Assembly: GCF_037992945.1 (NCBI RefSeq)
Contig: NZ_CP150304.1
Coordinates: 4,467,501 to 4,531,500, forward strand
Length of the DNA: 64,000 nucleotides
DNA from: Peribacillus sp. FSL E2-0218
Lineage (GTDB): Bacteria; Bacillota; Bacilli; Bacillales; DSM-1321
Reading direction: 5' to 3'
The notes under the pieces were generated by a model, which made no database searches, was not told the DNA's origin, and worked only from the letters and a program-made list of their open reading frames with translations. Shown here one piece after another: positions 7,828 through 17,077 of the stretch (its first letter is position 1; each line of letters starts with the position of its first letter). The translations under genes were made by a program, and so were the position numbers.

Positions 7828-9027
7828 ATGGAACAATCCAGACCAAACCTATGGACGAAAGATTTCATCATCGTCTCATCCATTAATTTTTTCATAACAT
7901 TAATCTTTTATTTATTGATGGTGACACTTGCCATCTATGCTGTAAATGAATTGAATGCATCTACAAGCCAAGCTGGACTCATATCAGGTATCTTCATAAT
8001 CGGGACATTGATCGGACGCTTGTTCATTGGCCGTTTCATCGATTCAATCGGCCGTAAGAAAACGTTATTCATCGGGTTGATCTTTTTTACGTTGACGACC
8101 ATTCTATATTTTGTCGATCTCGGAATCGGCTTCCTGCTTGTTAACCGCCTGATCCATGGGATGGCGATGGGCATGGCCAGTACCGCGACGGGAACGATCG
8201 TCGCCCAAATCATTCCGGCAACACGTAAAGGCGAGGGCATCGGCTATTACAGCATGAGCGCGACACTTGCAACGGCAATCGGACCCTTCATCGGTCTATA
8301 TATGGCTCAGCACACAAGCTTCCAAGTGATTTTCAGTTTCTGCCTGGCCTTAGGGCTTATCAGTCTGGTCACAGCATTCTTCCTGTATGTACCGGCTTTG
8401 AAAGGAACTGCAAAAGCGGCAGAAAGCAAAGGGTTCAAGCTCTCCAACTTTATCGAACCAAAAGCACTGCCCATCTCATTGATCACTTTAATATTGGCAT
8501 TCTGCTATTCCAGCGTCCTTTCTTTCATCAGTTTTTACGCCATTGAAATCGACCTGGTCAATACGGCAAGCTTCTTCTTTGTCATTTATGCTGTGGCTGT
8601 ATTAGTATCACGTCCTTTCTCTGGACCGTTAATGGACCGGAGAGGAGCGAACTTCATCATGTATCCGGCTTTCATGATATTTGGTGCAGGTTTGCTGCTT
8701 CTAAGCATTACGACCAATAGCTTCACTTTATTGGCGGCTGGCTTCCTCATCGGACTTGGCTTCGGTAATATGCAATCAAGCTCGCAGGCGATTGCGGTTA
8801 AACTGACACCGCCTCACCGTATGGGAATGGCGACCTCGACCTTCTTTATCATGCTTGATGCAGGTCTTGGGTTCGGCCCATATATTCTTGGTTTCATCAT
8901 TCCAATCACAGGCTACAGCACGCTCTATGTCATTCTAGGCGTCGCGGTCATCGCCACTTCCGTCCTGTACTTCTTCCTGCATGGCCGGAAAGAACGTGCA
9001 GCAAGAGCAACAATCGCTTCAGCTTAA
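7828..9027 (+). CDS. MFS drug/metabolite exporter
   Basis: This 399-residue membrane protein has twelve predicted transmembrane segments. The MFS signature between TM2 and TM3 is GRFIDSIGRKKTLFIG (about residues 67-82), with the related loop SRPFSGPLMDRRGANF between TM8 and TM9. It belongs to the drug-efflux branch (DHA1-like, proton antiport). AAGGAG is well placed before the ATG. Control by the preceding MarR gene is likely. The exported substrate is unknown. Confidence 0.9.
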   Translation: MEQSRPNLWTKDFIIVSSINFFITLIFYLLMVTLAIYAVNELNASTSQAGLISGIFIIGTLIGRLFIGRFIDSIGRKKTLFIGLIFFTLTTILYFVDLGIGFLLVNRLIHGMAMGMASTATGTIVAQIIPATRKGEGIGYYSMSATLATAIGPFIGLYMAQHTSFQVIFSFCLALGLISLVTAFFLYVPALKGTAKAAESKGFKLSNFIEPKALPISLITLILAFCYSSVLSFISFYAIEIDLVNTASFFFVIYAVAVLVSRPFSGPLMDRRGANFIMYPAFMIFGAGLLLLSITTNSFTLLAAGFLIGLGFGNMQSSSQAIAVKLTPPHRMGMATSTFFIMLDAGLGFGPYILGFIIPITGYSTLYVILGVAVIATSVLYFFLHGRKERAARATIASA

Positions 9028-9031
9028 GACT

Positions 9032-9068
9032 AAAGGGCTGGGAATGATTTCATTCCCAGCCCTTTTTT
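9032..9068 (+). terminator. Terminator of the marR-MFS unit
   Basis: A perfect AAAGGGCTGGGAATG / CATTCCCAGCCCTTT stem with a four-base loop, followed by a T run, begins four bases after the stop codon. Confidence 0.92.
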
Positions 9069-9160
9069 ATACGTTCATCTTAGATGCAGAGAATGTTCAC
9101 GGACCGCCTCTGGGTAAGCGGGGTACATCCATTTTGCCTGATCAGATCGAGTCCAAAAGT

Positions 9161-9190
9161 AAAGGTCCCTTCATTAATGAGGGGACCTTT
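9161..9190 (-). terminator. Terminator of the GntR/ABC operon
   Basis: AAAGGTCCC and GGGGACCTTT arms lie just past the stop of the leftward gene at 9198. The A-rich plus-strand side gives a T run on the transcript. Confidence 0.82.
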
Positions 9191-9197
9191 CGCTTCA

Positions 9198-10418
9198 TCA
9201 TTTAACTTCCAGGTTATTTATGGAAAACCCAATTTTTTGTTCGTTCTTTTTATCGGCTGCATGCCTGACCGTTTCACCTTCATATAAAGTCTTTCCGGTC
9301 TTTAAATCGGCAATCAGCAGCTGGGCAGGTTTATTTGTTATAACGTATTGATCCACTTCGTTGCCTAATAGGATGTACACACGCCCGTTCTTAACTTCAA
9401 CGTAGCTTTGTGCTTTTTTATTAACCGCTAAATCCAGTTCCATGTCATTCGTTAACGCTTCACTGCTTAAGTTAAATGTCTTCAGATGATACTTGCCGGA
9501 TGTGGCATCAAGTGTGTATAGGTTTTTTCCATCGGTATAACCGGATCTTGCGATGTCAAAATTGAGCGATTCTTTCTTGGCACCCTTAATCGTTGTTAAT
9601 TTTTCCGTATCATACTGGTAAGAGTACAGCTTGCTTTCCTTTAGTTTAACCTCATAATCACGTTCCTCATGATTTACGCCTTTAATGAGAGAAAATAATA
9701 CCATATTACTTGGCTTTGAAGGTGATGTATTCACCGGCATTTCAAAGTCCACTTGATTTGGGTACGTAAAGGTTTCGGAGGCAAGGGTTCTGTCGCTCAC
9801 AACCTTTTTCTTGGCTAAATCGATTGTATACAGATGAATCTCTTTCGTTTGCTTATCATCGTTCGAGTTCATATCATTCATCGTCAATACCTGCAGCTTC
9901 GAATGGATCAGCTGCACATCCCTGACTTCGGTATTCATTACTCTCTCTTGATCGAGAACGTCGATGCGGAAGGTCGTTTCATCTTCGCCTTTCTTCTCCA
10001 ATAAACCGATATCGAACTCCGCTTTCATTTTCCCGCTCTTCGTATATTCGCTATTCACGGATGCGTAAGCGAGGAAATCATCGTCTTCATAAAAGGAATC
10101 GATGATGTCCTTCCCGCGCATGAATGAACGATGTTCCTTTATCAATCGTTCAATTTGAGCATCATTTCTGTCAGACCAGAAGGACCTATCACTGTCATAT
10201 ATGGTTCGATTGGATTCAATGCTCAATGGTTCATAAAATCCTCCATTTCCAAGTGAAGCATTTACTCTAACCGGAGCAAGCTCTTTAACGCTGCCTTCAC
10301 TTGTCTTGAATGTATACGTCGGCAAGCTTGAAGCGGAGGAAGCTACTTTCACATAATAAGTCCCGATGCTTAAGAGGACAACCAAGCTGATGATGATGCT
10401 GCATAAATAACGTTTCAC
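9198..10418 (-). CDS. Membrane-anchored extracytoplasmic protein of the ABC operon
   Basis: This protein of about 406 residues has one N-terminal membrane segment (near residues 6-26) and a large extracytoplasmic part without a recognised family. The extracellular part is rich in beta-strand-like stretches such as GKNLYTLDATSGKYHLKTF and KLQVLTMND, which look like propeller blades. GTG starts exist at 10427 and 10418; AAGGAG is too close to the first and well spaced for the second, which I chose. As the last gene of a regulator-ATPase-permease operon it may be a sensor or accessory subunit of that transporter. Confidence 0.7.
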   Translation of the reverse strand: MKRYLCSIIISLVVLLSIGTYYVKVASSASSLPTYTFKTSEGSVKELAPVRVNASLGNGGFYEPLSIESNRTIYDSDRSFWSDRNDAQIERLIKEHRSFMRGKDIIDSFYEDDDFLAYASVNSEYTKSGKMKAEFDIGLLEKKGEDETTFRIDVLDQERVMNTEVRDVQLIHSKLQVLTMNDMNSNDDKQTKEIHLYTIDLAKKKVVSDRTLASETFTYPNQVDFEMPVNTSPSKPSNMVLFSLIKGVNHEERDYEVKLKESKLYSYQYDTEKLTTIKGAKKESLNFDIARSGYTDGKNLYTLDATSGKYHLKTFNLSSEALTNDMELDLAVNKKAQSYVEVKNGRVYILLGNEVDQYVITNKPAQLLIADLKTGKTLYEGETVRHAADKKNEQKIGFSINNLEVK

Positions 10419-10446
10419 CTTGTTCACTCTCCTTTTTTGTTTGTTT

Positions 10447-11280
10447 TTATACGGTTACGCGGTTCTTCAATAACCATGAACCAAGCCAAATCGATAACCC
10501 TGTCACGATGATTCCCAATGTGAGCAGAAGACCGAATAATTCATTCGAATAGAAATGGAAGGTTCCACTTTCATGTATGAAAACAGGAGTTAAAAACAGC
10601 ACAGCGGCAACACCGCCATACACCAGACCTAATAGAATGCCTTTCATGCGGAAGCTTCGTTCAAACATGATTGCGGTGAATAGCACCGACATGACCATAA
10701 GGCCAATGCAATAGGAAAACAGGAAATCTTTGAAGGTGGTTGGCATGATCAGCGTCAATACCTCATTTGCCTTCGCTATGGAGAAGATTGACCTTTCCAT
10801 GACTAACAACGATTCTGGCACGCTTGAATTGAATAGCGCATTTTCCAGCGGTAAAAGGATCATCTGCCAGGCGATCAGTCCCAATACCATCAGGAAGATG
10901 GCCGTAGCTTTGGAAAGATAGAGTGATAATCTGGATGTCGGTAACATCAAGAGGCGATAGATGAACGTATTCTTGCCAAACCAATCACGATACCAGATTA
11001 AAAAAATGTAAAAAATAAGAGCAACGGCGCTTAACGCGATCGGGCCTAGAAACCAAAGGGTATTGGCGATATGGGTAAAATCAATGCCGCCATATTGACT
11101 AAGGTAAGCGGCTTCCGTTAGCTTTTCCTGCAGCATGGTTTCCTTGGCATCATTAATAAGGCTCTTGGTTACGATCAGCACCCCGGCAAACTGCGAAAGG
11201 ACGGTGATCAGCAATAGAGTAAGATAAATTTTACTAAAACGGTTGATTTCGAAATTGACTAGCTTTATATAACGCATCAT
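10447..11280 (-). CDS. ABC transporter permease (GntR-controlled operon)
   Basis: This 277-residue protein has six predicted membrane segments with a large loop after the first, as in ABC-2 type permeases that work with YtrB-like ATPases. Its ATG overlaps the stop of the ATPase gene (four bases), so the two are coupled. No peptide or substrate specificity can be read from the sequence. Such systems in Bacillus often respond to cell-wall stress. Confidence 0.8.
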   Translation of the reverse strand: MMRYIKLVNFEINRFSKIYLTLLLITVLSQFAGVLIVTKSLINDAKETMLQEKLTEAAYLSQYGGIDFTHIANTLWFLGPIALSAVALIFYIFLIWYRDWFGKNTFIYRLLMLPTSRLSLYLSKATAIFLMVLGLIAWQMILLPLENALFNSSVPESLLVMERSIFSIAKANEVLTLIMPTTFKDFLFSYCIGLMVMSVLFTAIMFERSFRMKGILLGLVYGGVAAVLFLTPVFIHESGTFHFYSNELFGLLLTLGIIVTGLSIWLGSWLLKNRVTV

Positions 11281-11963
11281 GCTTGATACACCTCTCTCAT
11301 TACGTCGACTACCGATTTCCCTTCTTCTTCACGCATTTCTTCCGTATTGAATTCCTTAAGCACCGTCCCGTTATCCAATAAGATGACCTTGTCGATCAGA
11401 TGCTCGATATCACCGATTTCATGGGTCGTGATGATGACGCCCCTGTCCTCAATGAGATGGCTCGCAAAAACATTGGCGATCTGCTCGCGGCTGAATATAT
11501 CGATTCCCGAAAACGGTTCATCCATCAGGACATAATCCACGTCAAGGGACAGCCCGAGCATCAAGTTAAGCTTAGCTGTATTTCCTTTGGACAATTCCGA
11601 AATGCGGCTTTCTTCTTTCAGCTTGAAGAATTCAAGTAATTGCAGGGCCCTTTCCTGATTCCATGAATGATAGAAATCCTCCATGAACACCATTGCCTGT
11701 TTGACCGTCATTTGCGGAAGCATCGTCGGAGCGTCCGGAATGAAGGTGATTTTTTCATAGCTGTCCTTTGTCATTTGTTGACCATCGATCAGGATTTCCC
11801 CTTTATAAGGTGTCAAGCCCATGATCGCTTTGAGTGTAGTCGTTTTTCCGACACCATTTATCCCGATCAGACAGGTGACTTCGCCTTTATTGGCGGTAAA
11901 GGACACACCATCCAATATTTTTTTGCGGCCATATTTTTTGGAAACTCGTTTTACCTCGATCAT
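11277..11963 (-). CDS. ABC transporter ATP-binding protein
   Basis: This 228-residue ATPase has Walker A GINGVGKTT (about residues 34-42), a diverged signature ELSKGNTAKL in place of LSGGQ, Walker B VLMDEPFSGID and the switch histidine in IITTHE. The LSKGN variant is usual in GntR-linked YtrB/BcrA-like exporters. Its ATG overlaps the upstream GntR gene by four bases and the permease follows with the same overlap. Confidence 0.9.
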   Translation of the reverse strand: MIEVKRVSKKYGRKKILDGVSFTANKGEVTCLIGINGVGKTTTLKAIMGLTPYKGEILIDGQQMTKDSYEKITFIPDAPTMLPQMTVKQAMVFMEDFYHSWNQERALQLLEFFKLKEESRISELSKGNTAKLNLMLGLSLDVDYVLMDEPFSGIDIFSREQIANVFASHLIEDRGVIITTHEIGDIEHLIDKVILLDNGTVLKEFNTEEMREEEGKSVVDVMREVYQA

Positions 11964-12340
11964 TTCCCTTCCTCCTCCCTGATTTCTTCCGAGTATTTTT
12001 CTTTCACGACACGAAGCAACTCATCGACTGGCACATTAATCGGACGGATCGCATCGACAAAAGAATCGACGGCTTCCAAGATTAGTTCCTGCCTCACAGC
12101 CTGTAATACGGTTTCATTCGTAGTGATTTGACTGGGAAAATTACGTTCAGTATGAATCAAGCCCTGTTCCTCCATTTCTTTATACGCTTTTTGTGCAGTA
12201 TTAGGATTTATGTTCAATGTAGCAGCCAGCTCTCTTCGGGAGGGAATCTCCTGTCCAGCCACGAAGTTGCCGATGGCTATTTGCTCTTTAAAATGACGAA
12301 CGACTTGTAAATATACCGGTTCCCGGGTATTAACGTTCAT
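11960..12340 (-). CDS. GntR-family regulator, YtrA subfamily
   Basis: This 126-residue regulator has an N-terminal GntR winged helix (residues 5-75; IPSRRELAATLNINPNTAQKAYKEMEEQGLI) and only a short C-terminal helical dimer arm, the mark of the YtrA subfamily that controls adjacent ABC transporters. It heads the operon, and a palindrome downstream of its -10 box suggests autorepression. The inducer is unknown; for B. subtilis YtrA it is lipid II-binding antibiotic stress. Confidence 0.88.
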   Translation of the reverse strand: MNVNTREPVYLQVVRHFKEQIAIGNFVAGQEIPSRRELAATLNINPNTAQKAYKEMEEQGLIHTERNFPSQITTNETVLQAVRQELILEAVDSFVDAIRPINVPVDELLRVVKEKYSEEIREEEGK

Positions 12341-12383
12341 AAAACCACCTCCTATTTGTGTAAAGTCTTATTAGCTGCGATGC

Positions 12384-12450
12384 GTGTATGTACTATGTAG
12401 TTCATACACTTTATAGATGTACTATACTCGTAATACACCTTCCCTGTCAA
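12384..12450 (-). promoter_or_regulatory. Promoter and palindromic operator of the GntR/ABC operon
   Basis: Reading leftward, -35 TTGACA (12450-12445) and -10 TATAGT (12426-12421) are 18 bases apart. Just beyond the -10 is the inverted repeat GTGTATG-N12-CATACAC (12384-12409), placed where a GntR dimer would block transcription. A shorter direct repeat ATGTACTAT also occurs at 12388 and 12417. Confidence 0.72.
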
Positions 12451-12464
12451 CATTATTTTTTTCA

Positions 12465-12501
12465 GCAAAAACCCCGAATGCCAGGCACTCGGGGTTTTTG
12501 C
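12465..12501 (-). terminator. Terminator of the NmrA-like gene
   Basis: GCAAAAACCCCGA / TCGGGGTTTTTGC stem lies immediately after the stop codon at 12504; the sequence is nearly symmetrical. Confidence 0.85.
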
Positions 12502-12503
12502 TG

Positions 12504-13325
12504 CTATTTCAGTGTGTCTGCACTATCCTTGACAAATTGTTCAAAGGTAATGGGGGCATGTCCCAATATAGTATGTAAATCTTTTGTCACCCGCTTCGCG
12601 AAACCGATTTTCGCGGTCGTGTAAATCCCCACCATTACGACGATTTTGTCATTACTCATTCCTTTTTTTCGGTATGTTTTCCAGAATTCAAGAATGCTTG
12701 GATTGGAATAAGTGAAGCTTTCCCCTGTTATCTCACTGAATATTTCGGCTACCTCTTGATACGACAAGGCTTCGTTTCCAGTTAAGTCATAAGCTTTCCC
12801 TCGATGCTCTTCCTGTATCAACGTCTTCATGGCGGCGACACCTATATCACGGACATCAATGAAGCTCGTTTTCCCTTTGCCCGCCGGAACATATATATCA
12901 TGTTTCTCCCTTAATTCTTCACCATGCTCCGTAAGCAGGTTCTGCATAAAGAAACTCGGGCGCAGAAATGTATAGGGGATATTGGATTCCAAGATGACTT
13001 TTTCAATTTTGGCATGAGGGACGATTTTGTTTTTGTCCGCCCCGAGCACGGAAAGAAATACGATGTGTTTCACATTCTGCTTGACCGCCTCTTCTATGAA
13101 CGGACGAAAATACTTATTAACATCAGCAAGATGCGGAGGGCGCATCAAAAAGACGGAGTCGATTCCCTGTAAAGCCCCGGTAAACGAAGAGGCATCCTCA
13201 AAGTTCAAATAACGGTCACCGTGACCGCTCCGATGGCTTGCCGTTACGAACGGAATACCTTCGGATTGCAGCTCCCTCACTACTTCCTTTCCTACGTTGC
13301 CGGTCGAACCTGTAATTAAAATCAT
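12504..13325 (-). CDS. NmrA-like NAD(P)-binding SDR protein
   Basis: This 273-residue atypical short-chain dehydrogenase begins MILITGSTGNVGKEV, the glycine-rich dinucleotide motif, and has the NmrA/HSCARG-like layout also seen in quinone oxidoreductase QorB. The canonical YxxxK pair is not obvious, as usual in this group. It may be a redox sensor or an NADPH-dependent reductase. An upstream GTG/ATG extension to 13352 is open, but AGGAAGGG is correctly spaced only for the ATG at 13325. Confidence 0.8.
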   Translation of the reverse strand: MILITGSTGNVGKEVVRELQSEGIPFVTASHRSGHGDRYLNFEDASSFTGALQGIDSVFLMRPPHLADVNKYFRPFIEEAVKQNVKHIVFLSVLGADKNKIVPHAKIEKVILESNIPYTFLRPSFFMQNLLTEHGEELREKHDIYVPAGKGKTSFIDVRDIGVAAMKTLIQEEHRGKAYDLTGNEALSYQEVAEIFSEITGESFTYSNPSILEFWKTYRKKGMSNDKIVVMVGIYTTAKIGFAKRVTKDLHTILGHAPITFEQFVKDSADTLK

Positions 13326-13408
13326 GTGTTTCACCCTTCCTATGATCGGCAAAAATGGGTATCATGGTGCTAGATTTTCCATGGACGGACTAAAATATGT
13401 GACGATAT

Positions 13409-14170
13409 TTATTGAAACAGGTGATGCAGCAGCCGATCTTTATCTTCAAAAAACTGTTTCATTAACAAATAGTGCTCTGTTTCCTCCAGTGCCACTTCAT
13501 TTATTCCAGACTCTGTAATTTGGAGGATGTTTGCATCTGGATACGCCATGAGGACCGGGGAATGGGTGGAAATGATGAACTGGGACCCTTGATTGACAAG
13601 CTCGTTGATCCTGGCGAGCATCGACATTTGCCTTAATGGTGACAAAGCAGCCTCAGGCTCATCAAGGATATACACCCCATTGCCTTGAAACCGCTCTACG
13701 AAAGCCGCGAAAAACGATTCACCGTGTGATTGTTGATGCAGCGACTTTCCACCGTAGGAATCAATGATTTTCGGCCCAAGCGACTCCCTGTCCAGTTCTT
13801 CTATATTCGTGGCTAAATTATAAAAGGTTTCTGCCCTAAAGAAAAAATGGTCCTGCGGTTTATACACGCCCTTTTTCAAACGGAGGTATTCGTCCAAGTT
13901 GGAGTGCGAATCATAATTGGAAAAATTGAAATTCAACGTCCCGCCCTCTGGATTGAAGCCATACGCAATCGCAATTCCTTCAAGCAAAGTCGACTTCCCC
14001 ATGCCATTTTCCCCGACAACATAGGTTACATTCGGATGGAAAGCCAATTCTCGAAGATGCTTAATAACCGGCAGATTAAGCGGGAAAAAGTCATAAGAAG
14101 AAATGCACTCCCGATTCAGGTACATGCCCCTGATGTATTGTGTATCATGATGTAACTTCATCTCAGTCAC
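13409..14170 (-). CDS. AAA-family (AAA_21/RecF-like) ATPase
   Basis: This 253-residue ATPase has Walker A VGENGMGKSTLLEG (about residues 53-66), an ABC-like Walker B YILDEPEAALSP, and FIISTHSPVLMAYP. This is the arrangement of small stand-alone ATPases related to SMC/RecF heads. No partner nuclease gene is adjacent, so a defence role is not supported. The biological role is unknown. Confidence 0.85.
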   Translation of the reverse strand: MTEMKLHHDTQYIRGMYLNRECISSYDFFPLNLPVIKHLRELAFHPNVTYVVGENGMGKSTLLEGIAIAYGFNPEGGTLNFNFSNYDSHSNLDEYLRLKKGVYKPQDHFFFRAETFYNLATNIEELDRESLGPKIIDSYGGKSLHQQSHGESFFAAFVERFQGNGVYILDEPEAALSPLRQMSMLARINELVNQGSQFIISTHSPVLMAYPDANILQITESGINEVALEETEHYLLMKQFFEDKDRLLHHLFQ

Positions 14171-14203
14171 CTCCTATTCCAAAAATCTTTTTCAAAAAAC
14201 TTC

Positions 14204-14716
14204 TCAGTCACATCCCCAACGTTTCGCCCTTTCATCAATCATCTTGATGAACGCATTCTTCCCGTTGACGTATCCCATGATATCCTCCGGGAATTCGGCA
14301 GCCAACTGTCGCTTGAGCTGACTATACGCTTCGGCTTCATCCTGGTGCGCCAGCATATAATCCCGAAAAGCAAGATGCCTGGCAACATCCTCATGACCCG
14401 CTTGAAACATATGCACATGATGTGACCGCTCATCCCCGCCTTTACTGAAAAACCTTCGCCCAGCGATGCCATTCTCTCCCCTTGCCTTATAGCCAATCCT
14501 TCCCATCGCTTCATTAAATCCAGCGACATGATCGATGTTCCGAACCACTGCCAACATATCTATGACAGGCTTGGCGTGGATGGCCGGAATGGCCGTACTG
14601 CCAATATGAGATACTTCCATCATTTCAGCGCCGAATATGTCCCTTAAACGTACGCATTCATCCTGGAATAATCCCCCCCACTCCTGCTTATGTGCAACGA
14701 CCTCGACTTTTCTCAT
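14204..14716 (-). CDS. GrpB-family protein (nucleotidyltransferase fold)
   Basis: This 170-residue GrpB/UPF0157 protein has the segments HIGSTAIPAIHAKPVIDMLAVV (about 37-58, containing the GS and DxD-like positions of the nucleotidyltransferase fold), RSHHVHMFQAG and LAFRDYMLAH. Function is unsettled; related proteins include CoaE-linked domains. The frame is open to 14794, but GGGAGG six bases before the ATG at 14716 fixes the start. Confidence 0.85.
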   Translation of the reverse strand: MRKVEVVAHKQEWGGLFQDECVRLRDIFGAEMMEVSHIGSTAIPAIHAKPVIDMLAVVRNIDHVAGFNEAMGRIGYKARGENGIAGRRFFSKGGDERSHHVHMFQAGHEDVARHLAFRDYMLAHQDEAEAYSQLKRQLAAEFPEDIMGYVNGKNAFIKMIDERAKRWGCD

Positions 14717-14817
14717 AGAAACCTCCCTTTCCGTCCAACGATGCTGGTCATAGGTTTGGCTTTCGTCTGTGCTTGGTAGCCTGTTCATAGGCATGGGCGA
14801 GTTTTATTAATCTCCCA

Positions 14818-15318
14818 TCACTTTTCATCACGCGACCAGTTGACGAGTGGATCCTGAGCACTTGGTTCATAGTAAGTGCCGTCATATATTTTTTCCGCTC
14901 CGGTCATTTTATTCGTTCGAATGACGGTGTATCTTCCTTTATCATAATTCTTCGTAAGATAATAATGCCTCTGAGAAAATCCTTTTGCGGGTCCCGCAAA
15001 TGTGGATGTATAGTTGGATTCCTCCGGCTTATTCAGGCTCTCCCTCACTACCGCTTGAATATTAAGCGGAGTATTCTCAAGCTTGGCATCCATGCGGACG
15101 TGGATATCCTTTGTCTCTACCTCTCCTGATGGGACGGATGTTATTTGGATCGTTTCGTGGGTTCTTTCAGAAAATGACTTCGTGATGCTATAAGAATACA
15201 TGATTTTCATCGAGCTAATATTGCCTTTCATTTTGCTGGCGAAACCAGGCACGGCAAAACTCATAAGAAAGCTGAGCGATATGCATGCCATTAGCAGGGT
15301 AAGCGAAATTTTCTTCAT
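14818..15318 (-). CDS. Secreted protein of unknown family
   Basis: This 166-residue protein has a classical signal peptide (MKKISLTLLMACISLSFLMSFAVPGFAS), with cleavage likely after GFA. The mature part is polar, with segments such as QRHYYLTKNYDKGRYTVIRTNKMTGAEKIYDG; no family is recognised. The open frame extends to 15363, but the ATG at 15318 starts the signal peptide exactly and has GGGG seven bases ahead. It follows a small membrane protein gene and may form an operon with it. Confidence 0.72.
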   Translation of the reverse strand: MKKISLTLLMACISLSFLMSFAVPGFASKMKGNISSMKIMYSYSITKSFSERTHETIQITSVPSGEVETKDIHVRMDAKLENTPLNIQAVVRESLNKPEESNYTSTFAGPAKGFSQRHYYLTKNYDKGRYTVIRTNKMTGAEKIYDGTYYEPSAQDPLVNWSRDEK

Positions 15319-15359
15319 ATATCCCCTTTTCTCGACTATGTATTTGTTACCCAACTTCT

Positions 15360-15698
15360 TCATTCAACCTGTTTCACTTCTTTTGGAATAACCCCAAATT
15401 TAGCGATTAAAAAAAGGGCTAGGAAGCTAAAACAGCTAAAACTAGTATTCTCGCTTGTGAAGATTCCAGCCGGCATCATCCGTAATCCTAATAATAGATT
15501 CAACATATAGAAAACAAGGAAACCCGCATAAGATAGGCATGCCAAATCGTTTCCGATGACGATTCTCCTGTAAGAAGCATGTCCGTTGCCCTTTCCGCCC
15601 CTGATTCTGACGCATTGCCCCATTTGTCTAAAAAGACCATATGTGAAACCAACCACCAAAAAAAACGCAAGCAGATAGTCCATGATCGCTTCCTCCAC
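15360..15698 (-). CDS. Small membrane protein
   Basis: This protein of about 112 residues has three predicted membrane segments (DYLLAFFLVVGFTYGLF; SYAGFLVFYMLNLLLGL; FSFLALFLIAKFGVI) and a basic loop with RIRGGKGNG. No family is recognised. GTG at 15698 is chosen because AAGGAGGG lies five bases upstream; the longer open frame from 15746 lacks one. It lies 41 bases ahead of the secreted protein gene on the same strand. Confidence 0.65.
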   Translation of the reverse strand: MEEAIMDYLLAFFLVVGFTYGLFRQMGQCVRIRGGKGNGHASYRRIVIGNDLACLSYAGFLVFYMLNLLLGLRMMPAGIFTSENTSFSCFSFLALFLIAKFGVIPKEVKQVE

Positions 15699-15889
15699 TT
15701 TATCCCTCCTTAATAAAAGGGTCGATCTTAATAAAAATATTAACAATCATTGGAAAATATTTCAATTGAATCTTTTTGAACGATTGATTTAAGTAAATAA
15801 AAGTCTCATATCTCTTTATCTAGTTATATTTTCATTTTTTGAAATAAAGGGTAGAATTGTATTAAATCATATTACTCTAGGGGTCCAGC

Positions 15890-16393
15890 ATGAAAATATT
15901 GGTTAAAGCAGTCTTATCATTATGTATGTTTCTTTATCTATTGATCCTGACAAAGCTAATTCTGTTCAAATACATCTCGATCATCGATATCAATGATCAT
16001 ATTCGAATCAATTTCAATGGGCGCTATTGGGGTTCCCATAACTTCATCCCTTTTAAAACCATTTTCCAGTACATCTTCGTAGAGAATATCAACACATCCA
16101 TCCGGATTGAAAACATAGCCGGCAATATCGTTGGGTTCATACCTTTTGGCTTCCTGCTGCCTTTACTATCGAAAAGGATATCGCGGCTTCGATCAATCGT
16201 TTTTGCCACATTCGGTTTAAGTTTCACCTATGAGGTTCTTCAGCTTTTATTTGTATTAGGCAGTTTTGATATCGATGATTTAATCCTGAATACGCTTGGC
16301 GGGGTTATCGGATACTTGCCGATTAAGCTGGTTCACATCTTCATCAAAACGAAAAACAACCGGCCCATTCGCGACCATGCCCCAGGAAAATGA
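15890..16393 (+). CDS. VanZ-like membrane protein
   Basis: This 167-residue VanZ-like protein has four to five membrane segments and the family pattern NFIPFKTI (about 53-60), ENIAGNIVGFIPFGFLLP (about 72-89), FTYEVLQLLF and FDIDDLILNTLGGVIGY. VanZ proteins are linked to teicoplanin and lipopeptide tolerance in some hosts, but most genomic copies have no proven function. It is separated from neighbours, with GGGG before its ATG. Confidence 0.85.
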   Translation: MKILVKAVLSLCMFLYLLILTKLILFKYISIIDINDHIRINFNGRYWGSHNFIPFKTIFQYIFVENINTSIRIENIAGNIVGFIPFGFLLPLLSKRISRLRSIVFATFGLSFTYEVLQLLFVLGSFDIDDLILNTLGGVIGYLPIKLVHIFIKTKNNRPIRDHAPGK

Positions 16394-16439
16394 ATGGTTG
16401 CCTATTGATTTTCAAGACTCCTCCACTATCCATTTTTAT

Positions 16440-16482
16440 AAGAAAGATGGGAAACCCACTATGTGACGGTTTCCCTTTCTTC
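16440..16482. terminator. Bidirectional terminator between VanZ-like and RibD_C genes
   Basis: AAGAAAG-GGGAAACC and GGTTTCCC-TTTCTT arms with A and T flanks lie between two converging genes. Confidence 0.75.
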
Positions 16483-16504
16483 TTGAAATAACTTTATCCT
16501 TATT

Positions 16505-17077
16505 TTAATGGCCATTCCCCTGGTAAATGAGTTGCACGACACCGGATGCGAACGTTCTTGTATTGACCCATTTCAAATCCACCCTCTGTTTTATATCAAT
16601 GAACATCGGTTTTCCTTCTCCCAAAATAACAGGGTGGATCGATAATCTGAACTCATCCACAAGCCCTAAATTCATGAAGGTTGTAATGAGGCTGGCTCCG
16701 CCATACAGCCAGATGTCTTTACCAGGCTTATTCTTCAATTCATTTACTTTTTCCAAAATATTTTCATTAATGAATATTGCTTGATCATCCGACTTCATTT
16801 GTGTTCTGGAAAACACATATTTCTCTTTCCGATGAATCAAATCCCAAATTTCTTTTTCCGCCTCAGCGTCTTGCGTCTCAGGAATATACTGTCCCCATAA
16901 ATCGTAGCTTTTCCTGCCATATAAAATGGCATCGATTTGATTCAGGAAATTCGTGAACCCCATATCAGGGTCCATGATGCACCAGTCGACTTCGCCATTT
17001 TTCCCTTCGATAAAACCATCTAAGGTAACGGCTAAATCTAAAATCACTCTTCTTCGTTTCCCGTCATTGGACATCAT
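16505..17077 (-). CDS. Dihydrofolate reductase-like (RibD C-terminal domain) protein
   Basis: This protein of about 190 residues matches the stand-alone RibD_C family: RRVILDLAVTLDGFIEGKNG at the start, LYGRKSYDLWG, DIWLYGGASLITTFM and a long C-terminal strand. It probably binds NADPH and reduces an unknown substrate; it is not the folate enzyme. AAGGAGG precedes two adjacent ATGs (17077 and 17074), either of which may be used. Confidence 0.85.
   Translation of the reverse strand: MMSNDGKRRRVILDLAVTLDGFIEGKNGEVDWCIMDPDMGFTNFLNQIDAILYGRKSYDLWGQYIPETQDAEAEKEIWDLIHRKEKYVFSRTQMKSDDQAIFINENILEKVNELKNKPGKDIWLYGGASLITTFMNLGLVDEFRLSIHPVILGEGKPMFIDIKQRVDLKWVNTRTFASGVVQLIYQGNGH

Noticed and set aside
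13409..14170. OLD-like or other anti-phage defence ATPase
   Set aside because: No nuclease domain or partner gene is present; the protein is a single-domain ATPase beside unrelated genes.
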